A stretch of 43,209 nucleotides of DNA from positions 1 through 43,209 of the forward strand of contig JAAYVC010000009.1 of NCBI GenBank assembly GCA_012517375.1, in the 5' to 3' direction. Shown here one piece after another: positions 1 to 8,675 of this stretch. Made by a program: the position numbers and the translations under genes. The notes beneath the pieces were generated by a model. The model did no database searches. It saw only the letters and a list, made by a program, of their open reading frames with translations, and was not told where the DNA came from. The stretch is from a bacterium (GTDB lineage Bacteria > Hydrothermota > Tepidihabitantia > B3-TA06). Within the stretch, counting starts at the first letter, position 1. Every line of letters starts with the position of its first letter.

Positions 1-562
1 CTCGCTATCCTCTGAAGTATTTGATTCAGCCGAGTTCAGGCTTTCAGCTCATCCAGCCCAGGTTTTTCCATATCCAAGGTTAGAGGATGATGTCTTTAAG
101 GATGTTTCCTTCGCACTTGAGGGAAATCCTAAAGCCGTGGCAATTTTTGAGCCTTTAATAAAACGCATCGGTGGAAAAACCTTCCCTTTGTGTAGGGAAA
201 ACAAACCTTTGTACCACACGTCCTGTGTTATGGCTTCAAATCTCTTGATAGGTCTGCTTAAATGCGCAGAAGGATTGGGGCTTCGAGCAGGTCTGGAGGA
301 AAAACAATCCAGGGAGATTGTGTTGCGATTCGCATTTGAAACCATTACTACTGCATCAGAACAGACCTCTTTCGATAAAGCATTATCCGGACCTTTACTA
401 AGAGGAGATATTGAAACCATCAAGATGAATCTTGCTTCCATTAAGGGTTCTGACGAGGAAATTATTTACAAGTTATTATCTAAGATATTAATCGATGTCG
501 CAAAAGAGAAAGGCCTTCCCATCGAGAAAGCCTTTGAAGTTCGAAAAATCCTTGATTCTTAA
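1..562 (+). CDS. DUF2520 / Rossmann-like oxidoreductase family protein, 5'-truncated
   Basis: The reading frame is open from base 2, so the gene starts before the window and only about 186 C-terminal residues are seen. The first visible part carries the motif SAHPAQVFP, which matches the HPLQTF-type motif of Rossmann/DUF2520 proteins. The helical DUF2520 domain follows, with YHTSCVMASNLLIGLL and, near the end, GPLLRGDIETI. These proteins resemble F420-dependent NADP reductases and ketopantoate reductases, but their substrate is unknown. The GTG at 137 is internal, not the start, because the conserved HP motif lies before it. The gene converges on the OmpA-family gene, with one base between the two stops. 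Family assignment is good; the function is not known. Confidence 0.75.
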   Translation, partial: SLSSEVFDSAEFRLSAHPAQVFPYPRLEDDVFKDVSFALEGNPKAVAIFEPLIKRIGGKTFPLCRENKPLYHTSCVMASNLLIGLLKCAEGLGLRAGLEEKQSREIVLRFAFETITTASEQTSFDKALSGPLLRGDIETIKMNLASIKGSDEEIIYKLLSKILIDVAKEKGLPIEKAFEVRKILDS

Positions 563-563
563 T

Positions 564-2237
564 CTATTCTGATACTATAACAAACTCAATCCTGCGGTTT
601 TCTTCCTGACCTTTACGGGTCCTATTGTCACCTATAGGCCTCGTTTCTCCATACCCCCGGGACATTAAACGTGTTGAATCAATGCCTTGATTGATAAGCC
701 AATCTCGAACTGCATCCGCACGCTTCTGTGAAATCTCAAGGTTCGTCTGTTCATCCCCTATGCTGTCAGTATGTCCTTGAATCTCAATACGGACATCCGG
801 GTATTCCTTCAAAAAAACCGCTACTTCTTCCAAAGCAGGGTAACTATCTTCCAATATCTCTGCACTACCAGGTCTGAAGAAGATATTTTGAAACTCAGGC
901 AATTCCCGAGGTTTTGGAAGACCTAAACCGACATTGAGTTCTCTAACATCTCCATCCTGAAGAGTAAGCCCAACATTTTCAGATGCATAACCTTCTTTAG
1001 AAAATGTTAACGAGTAGCTACCTGGCGGAAGAGTTACTTTGAAAATTCCCAAAACGTCCGTTCTGACCTCAGGGATTGAGGAATCACCGAATGAAACAAG
1101 CACACCCTCAATTGCTTCGGCAGATTTATTGTCTCTGACAATTCCCGATAATTGAGCCCGTGGCTCCTTTATTTTAACGAGGGCGAAATCAAGGAGTTTA
1201 GCTTCCTTGTCTTGGAGAATAATTCCCTGTTCAATCCATTTGTATCCTTCGGCCTCGGCGCGCACTCTATATGCCCCGGGGGAGAGTCCCAGCGTGAATA
1301 TTCCCGTCAGTGAATCGGCATAGACGGTTTGAATCTCGCTGCCAGGAAAGCTTATCTTTGCGGAAAGACCCTCTCCTGTCTCCTCGCTTATGACTTTTCC
1401 TGCAAGAGTCGCCATGGGAGGTTTTGGCGGTTTCATCAAATCGAATCCGACTGAAACGCCTATTTCAATCTTCCACGGTGGAACAGAGTTGCCAATACCT
1501 ATCGGCGCCGACAGGTCGAACGTCACTCCGCCTGCAGGAGCTGTTTTCATTCGTATTAAAGGCACTAAGGTCATGTTGGAAATCGAAAAAAATGAATCCA
1601 TCGAAGCGCGATTCGACACCTCGCATCCAAAAGAAAGGAATTTAAGAGGGGATACCTCTATGGATATTCCGTAAGGTAGAGTGGAACCTGAACCAAGAGA
1701 ATCGAAGGATATACCGTAGCCTGCATTGATATTGAAATTTACCGGTTCAATACCCAGACCGAATATCAATCTGCCGTCAAAAGCGGAAGTAGTAGGTGGT
1801 TGTGTTGTCGAATCACCGTTCCAGAAGCTTGATGTGGAAAAATCACCTAGCGCAAGCAGTCCTGGTGAGATAAAAAAACGTTTATTTGCGCCCAGATAGA
1901 AAGGGTATCCAATCTTTAATGCCGGGGATATCTTAATCGGACCAATGAGGTAATTATTGTCGTCAGTTCGGTAACCATCTCCGTGGACTGCGGCAGAAAA
2001 CTCCAAGAAAGAAAGAGGAGCAAAACCTATAGACGAATAAACGTGTCCGTAAACATCATTCGAATATCCGCCGCCTAGATGAAGAACTGATATTGAAAGT
2101 AATCCCTGTTTCTGAGGGTAAGAATAGAAAACATCCAGAAAGCCATTCTGTGCCCATCGATTCGGGCTGGCAAAACCGCTAGTGACGCTTAAGGCAAAGC
2201 TTAAGATTGCCCATAAACTCAAACTTGTTTTTTTCAT
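564..2237 (-). CDS. OmpA-family outer membrane protein with two carboxypeptidase-regulatory-like domains
   Basis: The precursor is about 557 aa. A signal peptide (KKTSLSLWAILSFALS) leads into a glycine- and aromatic-rich beta-barrel-like region up to about residue 265. Two carboxypeptidase-regulatory (transthyretin-like) domains follow, each with a GxFxxxLxPGxYxxxxxxxGY pattern. The last 110 residues are an OmpA/MotB peptidoglycan-binding domain (FFRPGSAEIL, GHTDSIGDEQTN, SQKRADAVRDWL, NRRIEF). It probably anchors the outer membrane to peptidoglycan. The ATG at 2237 is preferred over the GTG three bases upstream because GAGGAGG then sits 6 nt away. It lies 27 nt downstream of tRNA-Glu and seems to share a transcript with it and the PpiD-like gene. 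Confidence 0.85.
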   Translation of the reverse strand: MKKTSLSLWAILSFALSVTSGFASPNRWAQNGFLDVFYSYPQKQGLLSISVLHLGGGYSNDVYGHVYSSIGFAPLSFLEFSAAVHGDGYRTDDNNYLIGPIKISPALKIGYPFYLGANKRFFISPGLLALGDFSTSSFWNGDSTTQPPTTSAFDGRLIFGLGIEPVNFNINAGYGISFDSLGSGSTLPYGISIEVSPLKFLSFGCEVSNRASMDSFFSISNMTLVPLIRMKTAPAGGVTFDLSAPIGIGNSVPPWKIEIGVSVGFDLMKPPKPPMATLAGKVISEETGEGLSAKISFPGSEIQTVYADSLTGIFTLGLSPGAYRVRAEAEGYKWIEQGIILQDKEAKLLDFALVKIKEPRAQLSGIVRDNKSAEAIEGVLVSFGDSSIPEVRTDVLGIFKVTLPPGSYSLTFSKEGYASENVGLTLQDGDVRELNVGLGLPKPRELPEFQNIFFRPGSAEILEDSYPALEEVAVFLKEYPDVRIEIQGHTDSIGDEQTNLEISQKRADAVRDWLINQGIDSTRLMSRGYGETRPIGDNRTRKGQEENRRIEFVIVSE

Positions 2238-2264
2238 CACGTACCTCCTCGCCGAAGGTTTTTA

Positions 2265-2336
2265 TAGCCCCAACGGGAGTCGAACCCGTGTCTTCACCTT
2301 GAAAGAGTGATGTCCTTACCACTAGACGATAGGGCC
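2265..2336 (-). tRNA. tRNA-Glu (UUC)
   Basis: On the minus strand the 7-bp acceptor stem (5' GGCCCTA with 3' TGGGGCT, including G-T pairs), a D arm, a 7-nt anticodon loop CTTTCAA with anticodon TTC, and a T arm with TTCGACT all fold as a 72-nt tRNA. The 3' CCA is not encoded. It lies 9 nt after the stop of the PpiD-like gene and 27 nt before the OmpA-family start, with no clear promoter of its own, so it is probably cut out of an mRNA. Confidence 0.95.
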
Positions 2337-2345
2337 TAGATTTTT

Positions 2346-4139
2346 TTATTCCCCTCCGAAGTAATTCAATGCGCTTCTGAAATCCTTTATCTCCGGTTTT
2401 GTAAACAAGTCCTTGCTTAAATCATCCAGTAGATCGTTGTGCTCATTTTCAAGAGCCTGCTGGATTAGCTCTGCCTCATCATTGGGACTGCGTTCAAGAC
2501 AGCGGAAGTACCCGTAGCCTATATCGCATTTAACGGGCCCGGTCATTTGACCTGGTTCAAGAGCATAACACGCGCCTGCCATTCTTGGACCATATCTTGT
2601 TTCCGCTTCAAAGTAAGAACTGAACTTCAAAGTATCAATGCTTACATGCGGAACCCCGATGAAAGAAGAAAAAGGCTTACCGCTTGCAACGGATTGTCTT
2701 AATTTGTACGCGTACACTTTTTGAGCCTCTTTTGCTTTTTCCCTGATAACTACCTTCTTGATGAAATCGCGATTACTATCAAGAGGAATAAGGACTTTTT
2801 CCGTGATATCTACTGTTGCAAAGAGATAGTATATGCCGTTCGTCTCTGGGAAAGGCTCGCTTATGTCGCCCTTTCTGGATGACAGAGCATACGTTTTGAC
2901 AGCCTCGTTATAAGGAAAGTATGGGACAAAGACATCTCTATCCTCAAGAACATAAGGACCCTGACGAGATACAAGCTGGTATTGAGCTATCAAGGAATCC
3001 AAGTTCTTAGCTTTCCTCGCGGTTTTCCTAAAATCTTCTATCTTTTCCATCACATTTCTGCGGGTTGAATCGCCCGCTTCTATCGCAAGGAAAATCTCCC
3101 TGTATTTGAGCGTATCCTTGGATTTCTCGATAAATTTAGGTATATGCCATGCTCCTCTGTCGTAATATAACGATCCGATTTGACCAGCCGAGAGTTTACT
3201 GAGCTCCTCGAATTCCGCGGCATCCAGGGTTGAAACAGGGCGCTCAACAAAAATAGAAGAATCTCCAGTGAAATCAATCGCGACCTGCTCGAAATCTGCG
3301 CCAGCTCTGATAGCAGCTTCCGCATCTTCGGCTCTTAGTTTAATATTCATACTGTCATCTGGTGAAGGCAATACCGGAAACATCAAGGTTCTTAGAATCC
3401 ACCATTTGTCTCGTTCAAAACTCTTGATGTTTTCCTTATAATATGTCTGTATCTGTTCTTCCGTTACCGTAGAATCAACCGGCGGCAGTTCGTAAACGAA
3501 TAATGCCTCAAGAACCATCTTAGTTCCGGCCTTGGATTGGGCGTCTACAACTTGAGCTACGGTCAACCTGAAACCATTCATTACATCGTTGCGAACTATT
3601 TCTTCCTGACGGTTTCTCGCAAGCAATGATTTATGGTATTCAAAAGCCTGCCTATATTGCTGGGGCAAATTAGGTGCGCTAAGCACCTGCCAGTAACGTT
3701 CGTAATTGAACTGGCCGTTGACATAAAATGATGTGTCGTTTGATATCCACTGAGGCGGAACGACCTTCAAAATCTCGGAAGCTTCATCGTCGCCTACAAC
3801 AACTTTTTCCTTTTTAAGTATCTCGGTCCATCTTGCTTTTTTTACAACTTCTTCCCAGGCCTGGCTGTATAACTTTGCCCTTTCTTGTTTCGTCAGCTGA
3901 TTAAGATTGACATCCAAACCGGATGCATTAATTAGCTCGTAAATTGCATTCTGATAATCAACGACTTTTATTTTTTCCTTACCCACAACGGCTAAAGTAC
4001 TGTCAGATCCCTTCCTCCTCGAAATGCTAGCGCTGCGGCCAGTAATATCCATACCCCAAACGAAAATAATAGACGCTACAAATGCCAATAGGACGACAAA
4101 CATAATGATCGTTGCTCTCTTACGAAGGTTAATTATCAT
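2346..4139 (-). CDS. PpiD/SurA-like peptidyl-prolyl isomerase, membrane-anchored periplasmic foldase
   Basis: 597 aa. A basic N-terminus and one transmembrane segment (about residues 12-30, IIMFVVLLAFVASIIFVWGM) are followed by a SurA-N-like helical region. One or two degenerate parvulin-type domains come next: about 240-345 with GADFEQVAIDFTGDSS, and about 350-460 with a GDISEPF motif. The architecture is that of PpiD, an inner-membrane-anchored chaperone that helps outer-membrane proteins fold. Length and single anchor match PpiD (about 620 aa). The start ATG follows GGAGG by 8 nt. It has its own promoter and sits upstream of tRNA-Glu and an OmpA-family gene, a plausible client. Isomerase activity is uncertain because the domains are divergent. 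Confidence 0.8.
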   Translation of the reverse strand: MIINLRKRATIIMFVVLLAFVASIIFVWGMDITGRSASISRRKGSDSTLAVVGKEKIKVVDYQNAIYELINASGLDVNLNQLTKQERAKLYSQAWEEVVKKARWTEILKKEKVVVGDDEASEILKVVPPQWISNDTSFYVNGQFNYERYWQVLSAPNLPQQYRQAFEYHKSLLARNRQEEIVRNDVMNGFRLTVAQVVDAQSKAGTKMVLEALFVYELPPVDSTVTEEQIQTYYKENIKSFERDKWWILRTLMFPVLPSPDDSMNIKLRAEDAEAAIRAGADFEQVAIDFTGDSSIFVERPVSTLDAAEFEELSKLSAGQIGSLYYDRGAWHIPKFIEKSKDTLKYREIFLAIEAGDSTRRNVMEKIEDFRKTARKAKNLDSLIAQYQLVSRQGPYVLEDRDVFVPYFPYNEAVKTYALSSRKGDISEPFPETNGIYYLFATVDITEKVLIPLDSNRDFIKKVVIREKAKEAQKVYAYKLRQSVASGKPFSSFIGVPHVSIDTLKFSSYFEAETRYGPRMAGACYALEPGQMTGPVKCDIGYGYFRCLERSPNDEAELIQQALENEHNDLLDDLSKDLFTKPEIKDFRSALNYFGGE

Positions 4140-4177
4140 TCGTTATTCCTCCAAATTCAACAGTGTACATGTTGTGA

Positions 4178-4205
4178 ATTCTATCAGAATCCCTGAGAAA
4201 GTCAA
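4178..4205 (-). promoter_or_regulatory. Promoter of the PpiD-like/tRNA-Glu/OmpA transcript
   Basis: On the minus strand TTGACT (4200-4205) and TAGAAT (4178-4183) are separated by 16 bp. It lies directly after the stop of the phosphoesterase gene and about 40 bp before the PpiD-like start. The leader contains an imperfect palindrome (CAACA, 7 nt, TGTTG at 4159-4175) that could be an operator. Confidence 0.6.
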
Positions 4206-4937
4206 CTATCTGCCGTATGAAAGCCGCCTGCCTAAAGATTCCGGTAATCCTGCATTAATGATCTTGGATTGCGCAGAAGCTATATCGTACTCCACTCTAA
4301 TAAGACGAACGCTCTTTTCTTTTGTATTTACTCTCAAGTAACAAGCTCGAGGATTCCCATCTCTTGGCTGCCCCACACTTCCAGCATTTATTAACAATGA
4401 AGTATTACCATCCCAGAAAGCTTCTTTCGATTCGACAAGATCAGTCTTTCCATCTTCTTTGCTGTATTTGACAATAAACGGCTGGTGCGAATGTCCAATA
4501 ATCCCAAGCGATGATGATAGACTTGCCCATTGACCGGCAGCCTGAGATAGGGTTAAAATATATTCCCAACCATCAGGCTTCTTAAAATTCGCATGCGATA
4601 TACATAATTCGTTCGATTTTAGAATTAAAGGCAAAGAATCCAAATATATCCTTGAAGCGCTTTTTATTTTATTTTTTGTCCAGAGTATCGCCGATTGTGC
4701 ATCACCGTTAAAATATTCAATGGATGTACGTTCAAGAACCCCCCAATCATGGTTACCTGCGACGGCATCCGCTCTTAATTCTCTTATTATCGTTATGCAT
4801 TCATCTGGTTCAGCTCCATAACCTACTATGTCGCCGCAAATATAATATTTTTCAGCACCCCATTTTTTTGCGTCTTCTATCACTTTTCTAAGTGCGTCAG
4901 CGTTTGAATGGAGATCTGATAAAACGGCTATCTTCAT
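4206..4937 (-). CDS. Calcineurin-like metallophosphoesterase
   Basis: 243 aa from the ATG at 4937. The longer frame back to 5015 runs inside nusB, and the conserved domain begins at the chosen ATG. The metal-binding motifs are in order: DLH (D8, H10), GDIVGYG (GD about 35-36), GNHD (61-64), SHANF, and GHSHQPF near the C-terminal third. The GDIVGYGAEPDEC stretch is typical of a small soluble group of Metallophos_2 phosphoesterases (COG0639-like). The substrate cannot be told from sequence. The start lies 4 nt after the nusB stop, so translation is probably coupled. It is the last gene of the rml-rib-nusB operon. Confidence 0.85.
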   Translation of the reverse strand: MKIAVLSDLHSNADALRKVIEDAKKWGAEKYYICGDIVGYGAEPDECITIIRELRADAVAGNHDWGVLERTSIEYFNGDAQSAILWTKNKIKSASRIYLDSLPLILKSNELCISHANFKKPDGWEYILTLSQAAGQWASLSSSLGIIGHSHQPFIVKYSKEDGKTDLVESKEAFWDGNTSLLINAGSVGQPRDGNPRACYLRVNTKEKSVRLIRVEYDIASAQSKIINAGLPESLGRRLSYGR

Positions 4938-4941
4938 CTGC

Positions 4942-5370
4942 TCAGATTGTGACTTCGCGCTTATACAAAGAGTCGAGAACGCCGTTAACAAATCGTGCCG
5001 AGCCATCCGTTCCATAGAATCTAGCCAGTTCTACCGCTTCATCTATCGAAACCTTTGGGGGAATCTCAGAAATAAAAAGGATTTCGCACGCTGCAATTCT
5101 CAGTATTGCTCTATCCACATATGATAGCCTGTCAAAGCGCCAATCCGTTAAAGATCTACTCAATGCTGAATCAATAGCAGTCATGTTGTTGCAAATCATT
5201 GAAACAAGCGACTTAAGATATTGAACCGCCTTTCCTCTTAATTTGCGTCGATTTACAACCTCTTGTGTAATAATAGAAAATTCCTCATTCATTAAATCAG
5301 TTCTGTAAAGTATTTCTACAGCGGCTATCCGGGCTCTGGTTCTTGCCCCCTTCTTGGTTTCTATTTTCAC
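4942..5370 (-). CDS. nusB: Transcription antitermination factor NusB
   Basis: 142 aa, normal family length. NusB binds boxA RNA with S10 to prevent termination in rRNA operons. It shows RTRARIAAVEILYRTD at the N-terminus, ALSRSLTDWRFDRLSYVDRAILRIAACEILF in the middle and PPKVSIDEAVELARFYGTDGSARFVNGVLDSL at the end, the standard NusB signature. The start codon is GTG, preceded by AAAGG. It is the fifth gene in the operon, 30 nt after ribH. The ribH-nusB order is common in bacteria. Confidence 0.95.
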   Translation of the reverse strand: MKIETKKGARTRARIAAVEILYRTDLMNEEFSIITQEVVNRRKLRGKAVQYLKSLVSMICNNMTAIDSALSRSLTDWRFDRLSYVDRAILRIAACEILFISEIPPKVSIDEAVELARFYGTDGSARFVNGVLDSLYKREVTI

Positions 5371-5400
5371 CTAAACCTTTAAGGAATAAATTGAACTTTT

Positions 5401-5862
5401 TTAGGCGCCACGGGCAAGGTTGGCCATCTCGATTGCCGCAAGAGCGGCATCCCAGCCTCTGTTGCCTTGTTTTACACCAGCTCTTTCTATTGCCTGCTCG
5501 GTTGAATCCGCAGTGACAATTCCATATATCACGGGTATTTCAAGTTCCAGACCCAAAACGGATATACCTTTTGCCGCTTGCGAGGCCACGAACTCGAAAT
5601 GCGGCGTTTCTCCGCGGATTACCGCTCCGAGACATACCACTGCATCTATCGTTTTTTCCTTTGCCATAATTTTTGCAGTGTGCGGTATCTCAAAGGTTCC
5701 TGGAACATAGCGAATTTGTACAGTTTCGGCTTTGTGCCTTGATAGACAATCCAATGCACCTTCAAGGAGTATTTTAGTTATACGCTCGTTAAACCTCGAG
5801 ACTACTATACCGAAGTTTAAACCCTTAGCATCAAGACTGCCTTTTTGTTCTATAACCTTCAT
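5401..5862 (-). CDS. ribH: 6,7-dimethyl-8-ribityllumazine synthase
   Basis: 153 aa, typical of lumazine synthase. It condenses 5-amino-6-ribitylaminouracil with 3,4-dihydroxy-2-butanone 4-phosphate, the penultimate riboflavin step. Visible motifs are the N-terminal [13 protein letters not shown] substrate loop, [20 protein letters not shown] (phosphate and catalytic region with the conserved His), [17 protein letters not shown] and [14 protein letters not shown]. The ATG overlaps the ribBA stop by 4 nt (ATGA) and is preceded by GAGGAGG. It acts downstream of the DHBP-synthase half of RibBA encoded just before it. Confidence 0.97.
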   Translation of the reverse strand: MKVIEQKGSLDAKGLNFGIVVSRFNERITKILLEGALDCLSRHKAETVQIRYVPGTFEIPHTAKIMAKEKTIDAVVCLGAVIRGETPHFEFVASQAAKGISVLGLELEIPVIYGIVTADSTEQAIERAGVKQGNRGWDAALAAIEMANLARGA

Positions 5863-7085
5863 TCGGATTCCTCCTCTTTGTTTGAAAAATCCAAAATATG
5901 CCCCATTTTATCTCTCTTTACTTCTAGGTAAAATCGATTGTGTTCATGGGGCTTTATCTGAACAGGAACACGTTCTACTACTTTCAATCCATATCCTTCA
6001 AGACCAATTCTCTTTGCAGGGTTGTTCGTCATAAGACGTATGCTAGTAAGGCCAAGGTCGGCAAGTATCTGAGCTCCTATTCCGTAATCACGCGAATCCG
6101 ACGGAAAGCCTATCGCTAGATTTGCCTCAACCGTATCAAGACCTTGATCCTGTAATCTGTAGCATACGAGTTTATTTAGAAGTCCTATCCCCCTACCCTC
6201 CTGACGCATGTACACAAGCACGCCTAGTCCCTCTGATTCTATTCGTTTCATCGCCTCATGCAACTGTTCTCCGCAATCACACCTGCCTGATCCGAAGACG
6301 TCGCCGGTCAAGCACTGAGAGTGAACACGAACAAGAACATTTTCCTTTCCTTCAACTTCGCCTTTTACAAGCGCTATGTGATGTTCGCCTTCTATCACCG
6401 TTTCGAAAATAATCAGTTTGAAATCACCAAAACTTGTGGGCAAAGGTGTCGAAAAAAGACGCCTGACAAGTTTTTCGCTTCGCTGACGATATGCTATAAG
6501 ATCTTTGATTGTGATGATATCCAGTTCAAACTCGTCAGCAATCTCGAAAAGTTTCGGTAATCTTGCCATTGAACCATCAGAATCCATTATCTCGCACAGA
6601 AGCCCTGCCGGTTTCAAACCAGCAAGCCGTGCAAGATCAACCGTTGCTTCTGTATGGCCTACTCTTCTCAATACACCCCCTTTTTTTGCAACTAAAGGGA
6701 ATATGTGACCTGGTCGAGCAAGATCCGAAGGACGTGTAGAAGGATCGACTAGCGATCTTATTGTTTTAGCTCTATCAAATGCCGAAATTCCTGTGGTTGT
6801 ACCGTGTTTATAGTCAACTGAAACAGTAAAGGCAGTTCCATGCTTCTCGGTATTCTCATCAACCATAGGAGGCAATTCAAGCTCAGTTGCTCTCTCTTCA
6901 GTAATTGGCGAACACAGAAGACCTCTTCCGTGTTTTACTATGAAGTTTATCATTTCAGGAGTCGCCTTCTCGGCGGCTGCAATAAAATCACCTTCATTCT
7001 CCCTGTCTTCATCATCAACGACTATAACTACCTTACCCTTACGGATACTCTGGATTGCTTCTTCAATGCCTGCAAACTTCTTCAT
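5859..7085 (-). CDS. ribBA: Bifunctional DHBP synthase / GTP cyclohydrolase II
   Basis: 408 aa from the ATG at 7085. The start is set by an ATGA overlap with the rmlB-like stop and an AAGGA site 5 nt upstream; an earlier start at 7103 is less likely. The N-terminal half makes 3,4-dihydroxy-2-butanone 4-phosphate ([11 protein letters not shown] at 24-34, [27 protein letters not shown]). The C-terminal half is GTP cyclohydrolase II, with the zinc site [20 protein letters not shown] and RQEGRGIGL. Both activities appear intact, so this protein supplies both branches of riboflavin synthesis. ribD and ribE are not in the window, and no FMN riboswitch is visible. Confidence 0.97.
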   Translation of the reverse strand: MKKFAGIEEAIQSIRKGKVVIVVDDEDRENEGDFIAAAEKATPEMINFIVKHGRGLLCSPITEERATELELPPMVDENTEKHGTAFTVSVDYKHGTTTGISAFDRAKTIRSLVDPSTRPSDLARPGHIFPLVAKKGGVLRRVGHTEATVDLARLAGLKPAGLLCEIMDSDGSMARLPKLFEIADEFELDIITIKDLIAYRQRSEKLVRRLFSTPLPTSFGDFKLIIFETVIEGEHHIALVKGEVEGKENVLVRVHSQCLTGDVFGSGRCDCGEQLHEAMKRIESEGLGVLVYMRQEGRGIGLLNKLVCYRLQDQGLDTVEANLAIGFPSDSRDYGIGAQILADLGLTSIRLMTNNPAKRIGLEGYGLKVVERVPVQIKPHEHNRFYLEVKRDKMGHILDFSNKEEESE

Positions 7086-8110
7086 AGTTCCTTGCCGTAC
7101 CATGATTTTGTATATTCTTTAAATCTTCCATCATTCCTTCGCACTTTCCAGAATCCGGGATTGTTTTTGTACCAGTCTATTGTTTCAGATAGCCCTTCTT
7201 CAAATCTCTTTTCGGCAGACCAACCAAGTATATTCTTAGCTCTTTCAGACGATGCTATCAACTTAACGACATGACCTGGTCTATCGTTGTGGGTCTTGAG
7301 TAATCTTTTAGGTTTTTTAAGCCGCTCAAGAATTTTCTCACCTATCCAGTTGATGGAAAAGCTCCTGCCTGTTCCCCCGTTTATCTCTTTGCCTATAATA
7401 GAAGCATAATTTTCCATCTGAAGCCCTGCTTCAATAAGGGCTACACCGTCTTTGACCCACAACCAGTCCCGTTCTGCTTCTCCGTCGCCGTATACGTACA
7501 AAGGAAGCCCAAGAATTGCATTTGTTGTAAAAAAAGGAATCAGTTTTTCCGGGTGTTGGCGAGGACCGTACATGTTAAAAAGCCTTAGAATTACTACAGG
7601 CAGCCTATACGTTCTGAAGAACGAATATGCAAGACGATCCGCAGCTGCTTTTGTAGCCGCATAAGGTGATTGCGGAGCAAGAGGATGATGTTCATCCATG
7701 GGTGTTTTTTGAGCAGATCCGTAAACCTCACTGGTTGATATTTGAATAATCCGCTGGACTTTGGAACGCGACAGAGCTTCGTAGAGATGAGCCGTTGACA
7801 CAAAATCGTTCTGTACAAATGATTCAATCTCAAGTATCGAACGGTCAACATGCGTCTCTGCGGCAAGATGGACGACTGAATCAACCTCTTTAAGCAAAGG
7901 TGAAACTAGTCTTTTCGAACCTGCATCACCTCTAACGAAACGAAAACCTGGATCTTTGCGTATCGAGTTAGGAAGAGTATCCAGACGCCCGGGATAGATG
8001 AGCTTATCAACGACCGTGACATTAGTTTCGCCCTTTTCAATAAGGGATTCAACGAGATGCGAACCAACGAATCCAGCGCCACCAGTAATGAGTATACTCC
8101 TTTTTTTCAT
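7082..8110 (-). CDS. RmlB-like NDP-sugar 4,6-dehydratase (extended SDR)
   Basis: 342 aa, with the extended short-chain dehydrogenase fold. It has the NAD-binding GGAGFVGS (10-17), the RmlB-type HVDRS (87-91), the catalytic YAATK (Y150, K154), [14 protein letters not shown] and NDRPGH. The overall match is to dTDP-glucose 4,6-dehydratase, an early step in deoxysugar and rhamnose synthesis. One key difference is that the catalytic TDE triad is TSE here (126-128), so the usual Asp is Ser, and the DRRYA that normally follows RPGH is lost. It may be a divergent dehydratase, epimerase or decarboxylase. It overlaps the cupin gene upstream and ribBA downstream by ATGA. Confidence 0.8.
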   Translation of the reverse strand: MKKRSILITGGAGFVGSHLVESLIEKGETNVTVVDKLIYPGRLDTLPNSIRKDPGFRFVRGDAGSKRLVSPLLKEVDSVVHLAAETHVDRSILEIESFVQNDFVSTAHLYEALSRSKVQRIIQISTSEVYGSAQKTPMDEHHPLAPQSPYAATKAAADRLAYSFFRTYRLPVVILRLFNMYGPRQHPEKLIPFFTTNAILGLPLYVYGDGEAERDWLWVKDGVALIEAGLQMENYASIIGKEINGGTGRSFSINWIGEKILERLKKPKRLLKTHNDRPGHVVKLIASSERAKNILGWSAEKRFEEGLSETIDWYKNNPGFWKVRRNDGRFKEYTKSWYGKEL

Positions 8111-8571
8111 CCATCCCTCTTCGACCAGTCATAAGGAATCTCCCCGGAGTGGGGATTAATTCGGAACTCATCAGGCTCATCATAATTATACAGCTCCGTA
8201 GGTATATTGATAAAAAAGGCAGGTTCAGTTCCTATCCCTTTCATGCCATGCGCTACACCCGGAGGAATAGATACGAGCAACGCATTCCTGTCTCCAACAA
8301 ATAACTCCATCAGATTACCTTTTGTTGAAGATTCTGGTCTTGAATCGTACATTACGAGTTTAGCCATGCCTCTAATGACACACAAATTATCTCTTTGAAT
8401 ATGATGATAATGCCAACCCTTAATCGCATCAGGATAAACAACAGAAAGGTAAGCCTGGCCAAACTTTTCGAAAAAAAAGTCATCCGATCTCAATATCTCC
8501 ATAAGCCAGCCACGTTCATCAGGAATTACCTTAAGTGCCTTGATCTGAACACCTTCAATACTTGATTTCAT
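8107..8571 (-). CDS. RmlC-like dTDP-4-dehydrorhamnose 3,5-epimerase family cupin
   Basis: 154 aa with a single cupin fold. The N-terminal PDERGWLMEI matches the DxRG motif of RmlC epimerases. KGWHYHHIQRDNLCVIRGMAKLVMYD provides the catalytic His region and the beta strands, and IPPGVAHGMKGI is the second cupin motif. It is shorter than classical RmlC (about 180 aa), as in many archaeal and candidate-phylum homologs, so epimerase specificity is inferred from family and from the adjacent RmlB-like gene. It is the first gene of the operon. The promoter ends 6 nt before the ATG and there is no ribosome-binding site, which points to a leaderless mRNA. Confidence 0.75.
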   Translation of the reverse strand: MKSSIEGVQIKALKVIPDERGWLMEILRSDDFFFEKFGQAYLSVVYPDAIKGWHYHHIQRDNLCVIRGMAKLVMYDSRPESSTKGNLMELFVGDRNALLVSIPPGVAHGMKGIGTEPAFFINIPTELYNYDEPDEFRINPHSGEIPYDWSKRDG

Positions 8572-8577
8572 GGGTGA

Positions 8578-8606
8578 AGTTTAGACTTGTTTCCCGCTAA
8601 AGTCAA
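8578..8606 (-). promoter_or_regulatory. Promoter of the rml-rib-nusB operon, leaderless type
   Basis: On the minus strand TTGACT (8601-8606), a 17-bp spacer and TAAACT (8578-8583) are followed after only 6 nt by the ATG of the RmlC-like gene. The predicted transcription start falls on or next to the start codon. Confidence 0.65.
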
Positions 8607-8642
8607 CCTATGATTATCTTAATTTTATTTGTGTAATATTTC

Positions 8643-8670
8643 TTGACATTGCGAATGTAACCGTTAACAT
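8643..8670 (+). promoter_or_regulatory. Promoter of dnaE, leaderless type
   Basis: TTGACA (8643-8648), a 16-bp spacer and TAACAT (8665-8670). The dnaE ATG starts 5 nt after the -10 box, leaving no room for a leader or ribosome-binding site. Confidence 0.65.
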
Positions 8671-8675
8671 CAGTA

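Noticed and set aside
137-562. Treating the GTG at 137 as the start of the first gene
   Set aside because: The frame is open to base 2 and the conserved HPAQVFP motif lies upstream of 137, so the true start is outside the window.
1390-1674. Plus-strand ORFs opposite the OmpA-family gene and similar shadow frames elsewhere
   Set aside because: They lie fully inside well-supported genes on the other strand and show no family motifs.
4938-5015. N-terminal extension of the phosphoesterase
   Set aside because: It lies inside nusB in another frame; the conserved domain begins with the ATG at 4937.
5859-7085. FMN riboswitch for the rib genes
   Set aside because: ribBA starts within the end of the rmlB-like gene, and the operon leader is nearly absent, so there is no space for one.
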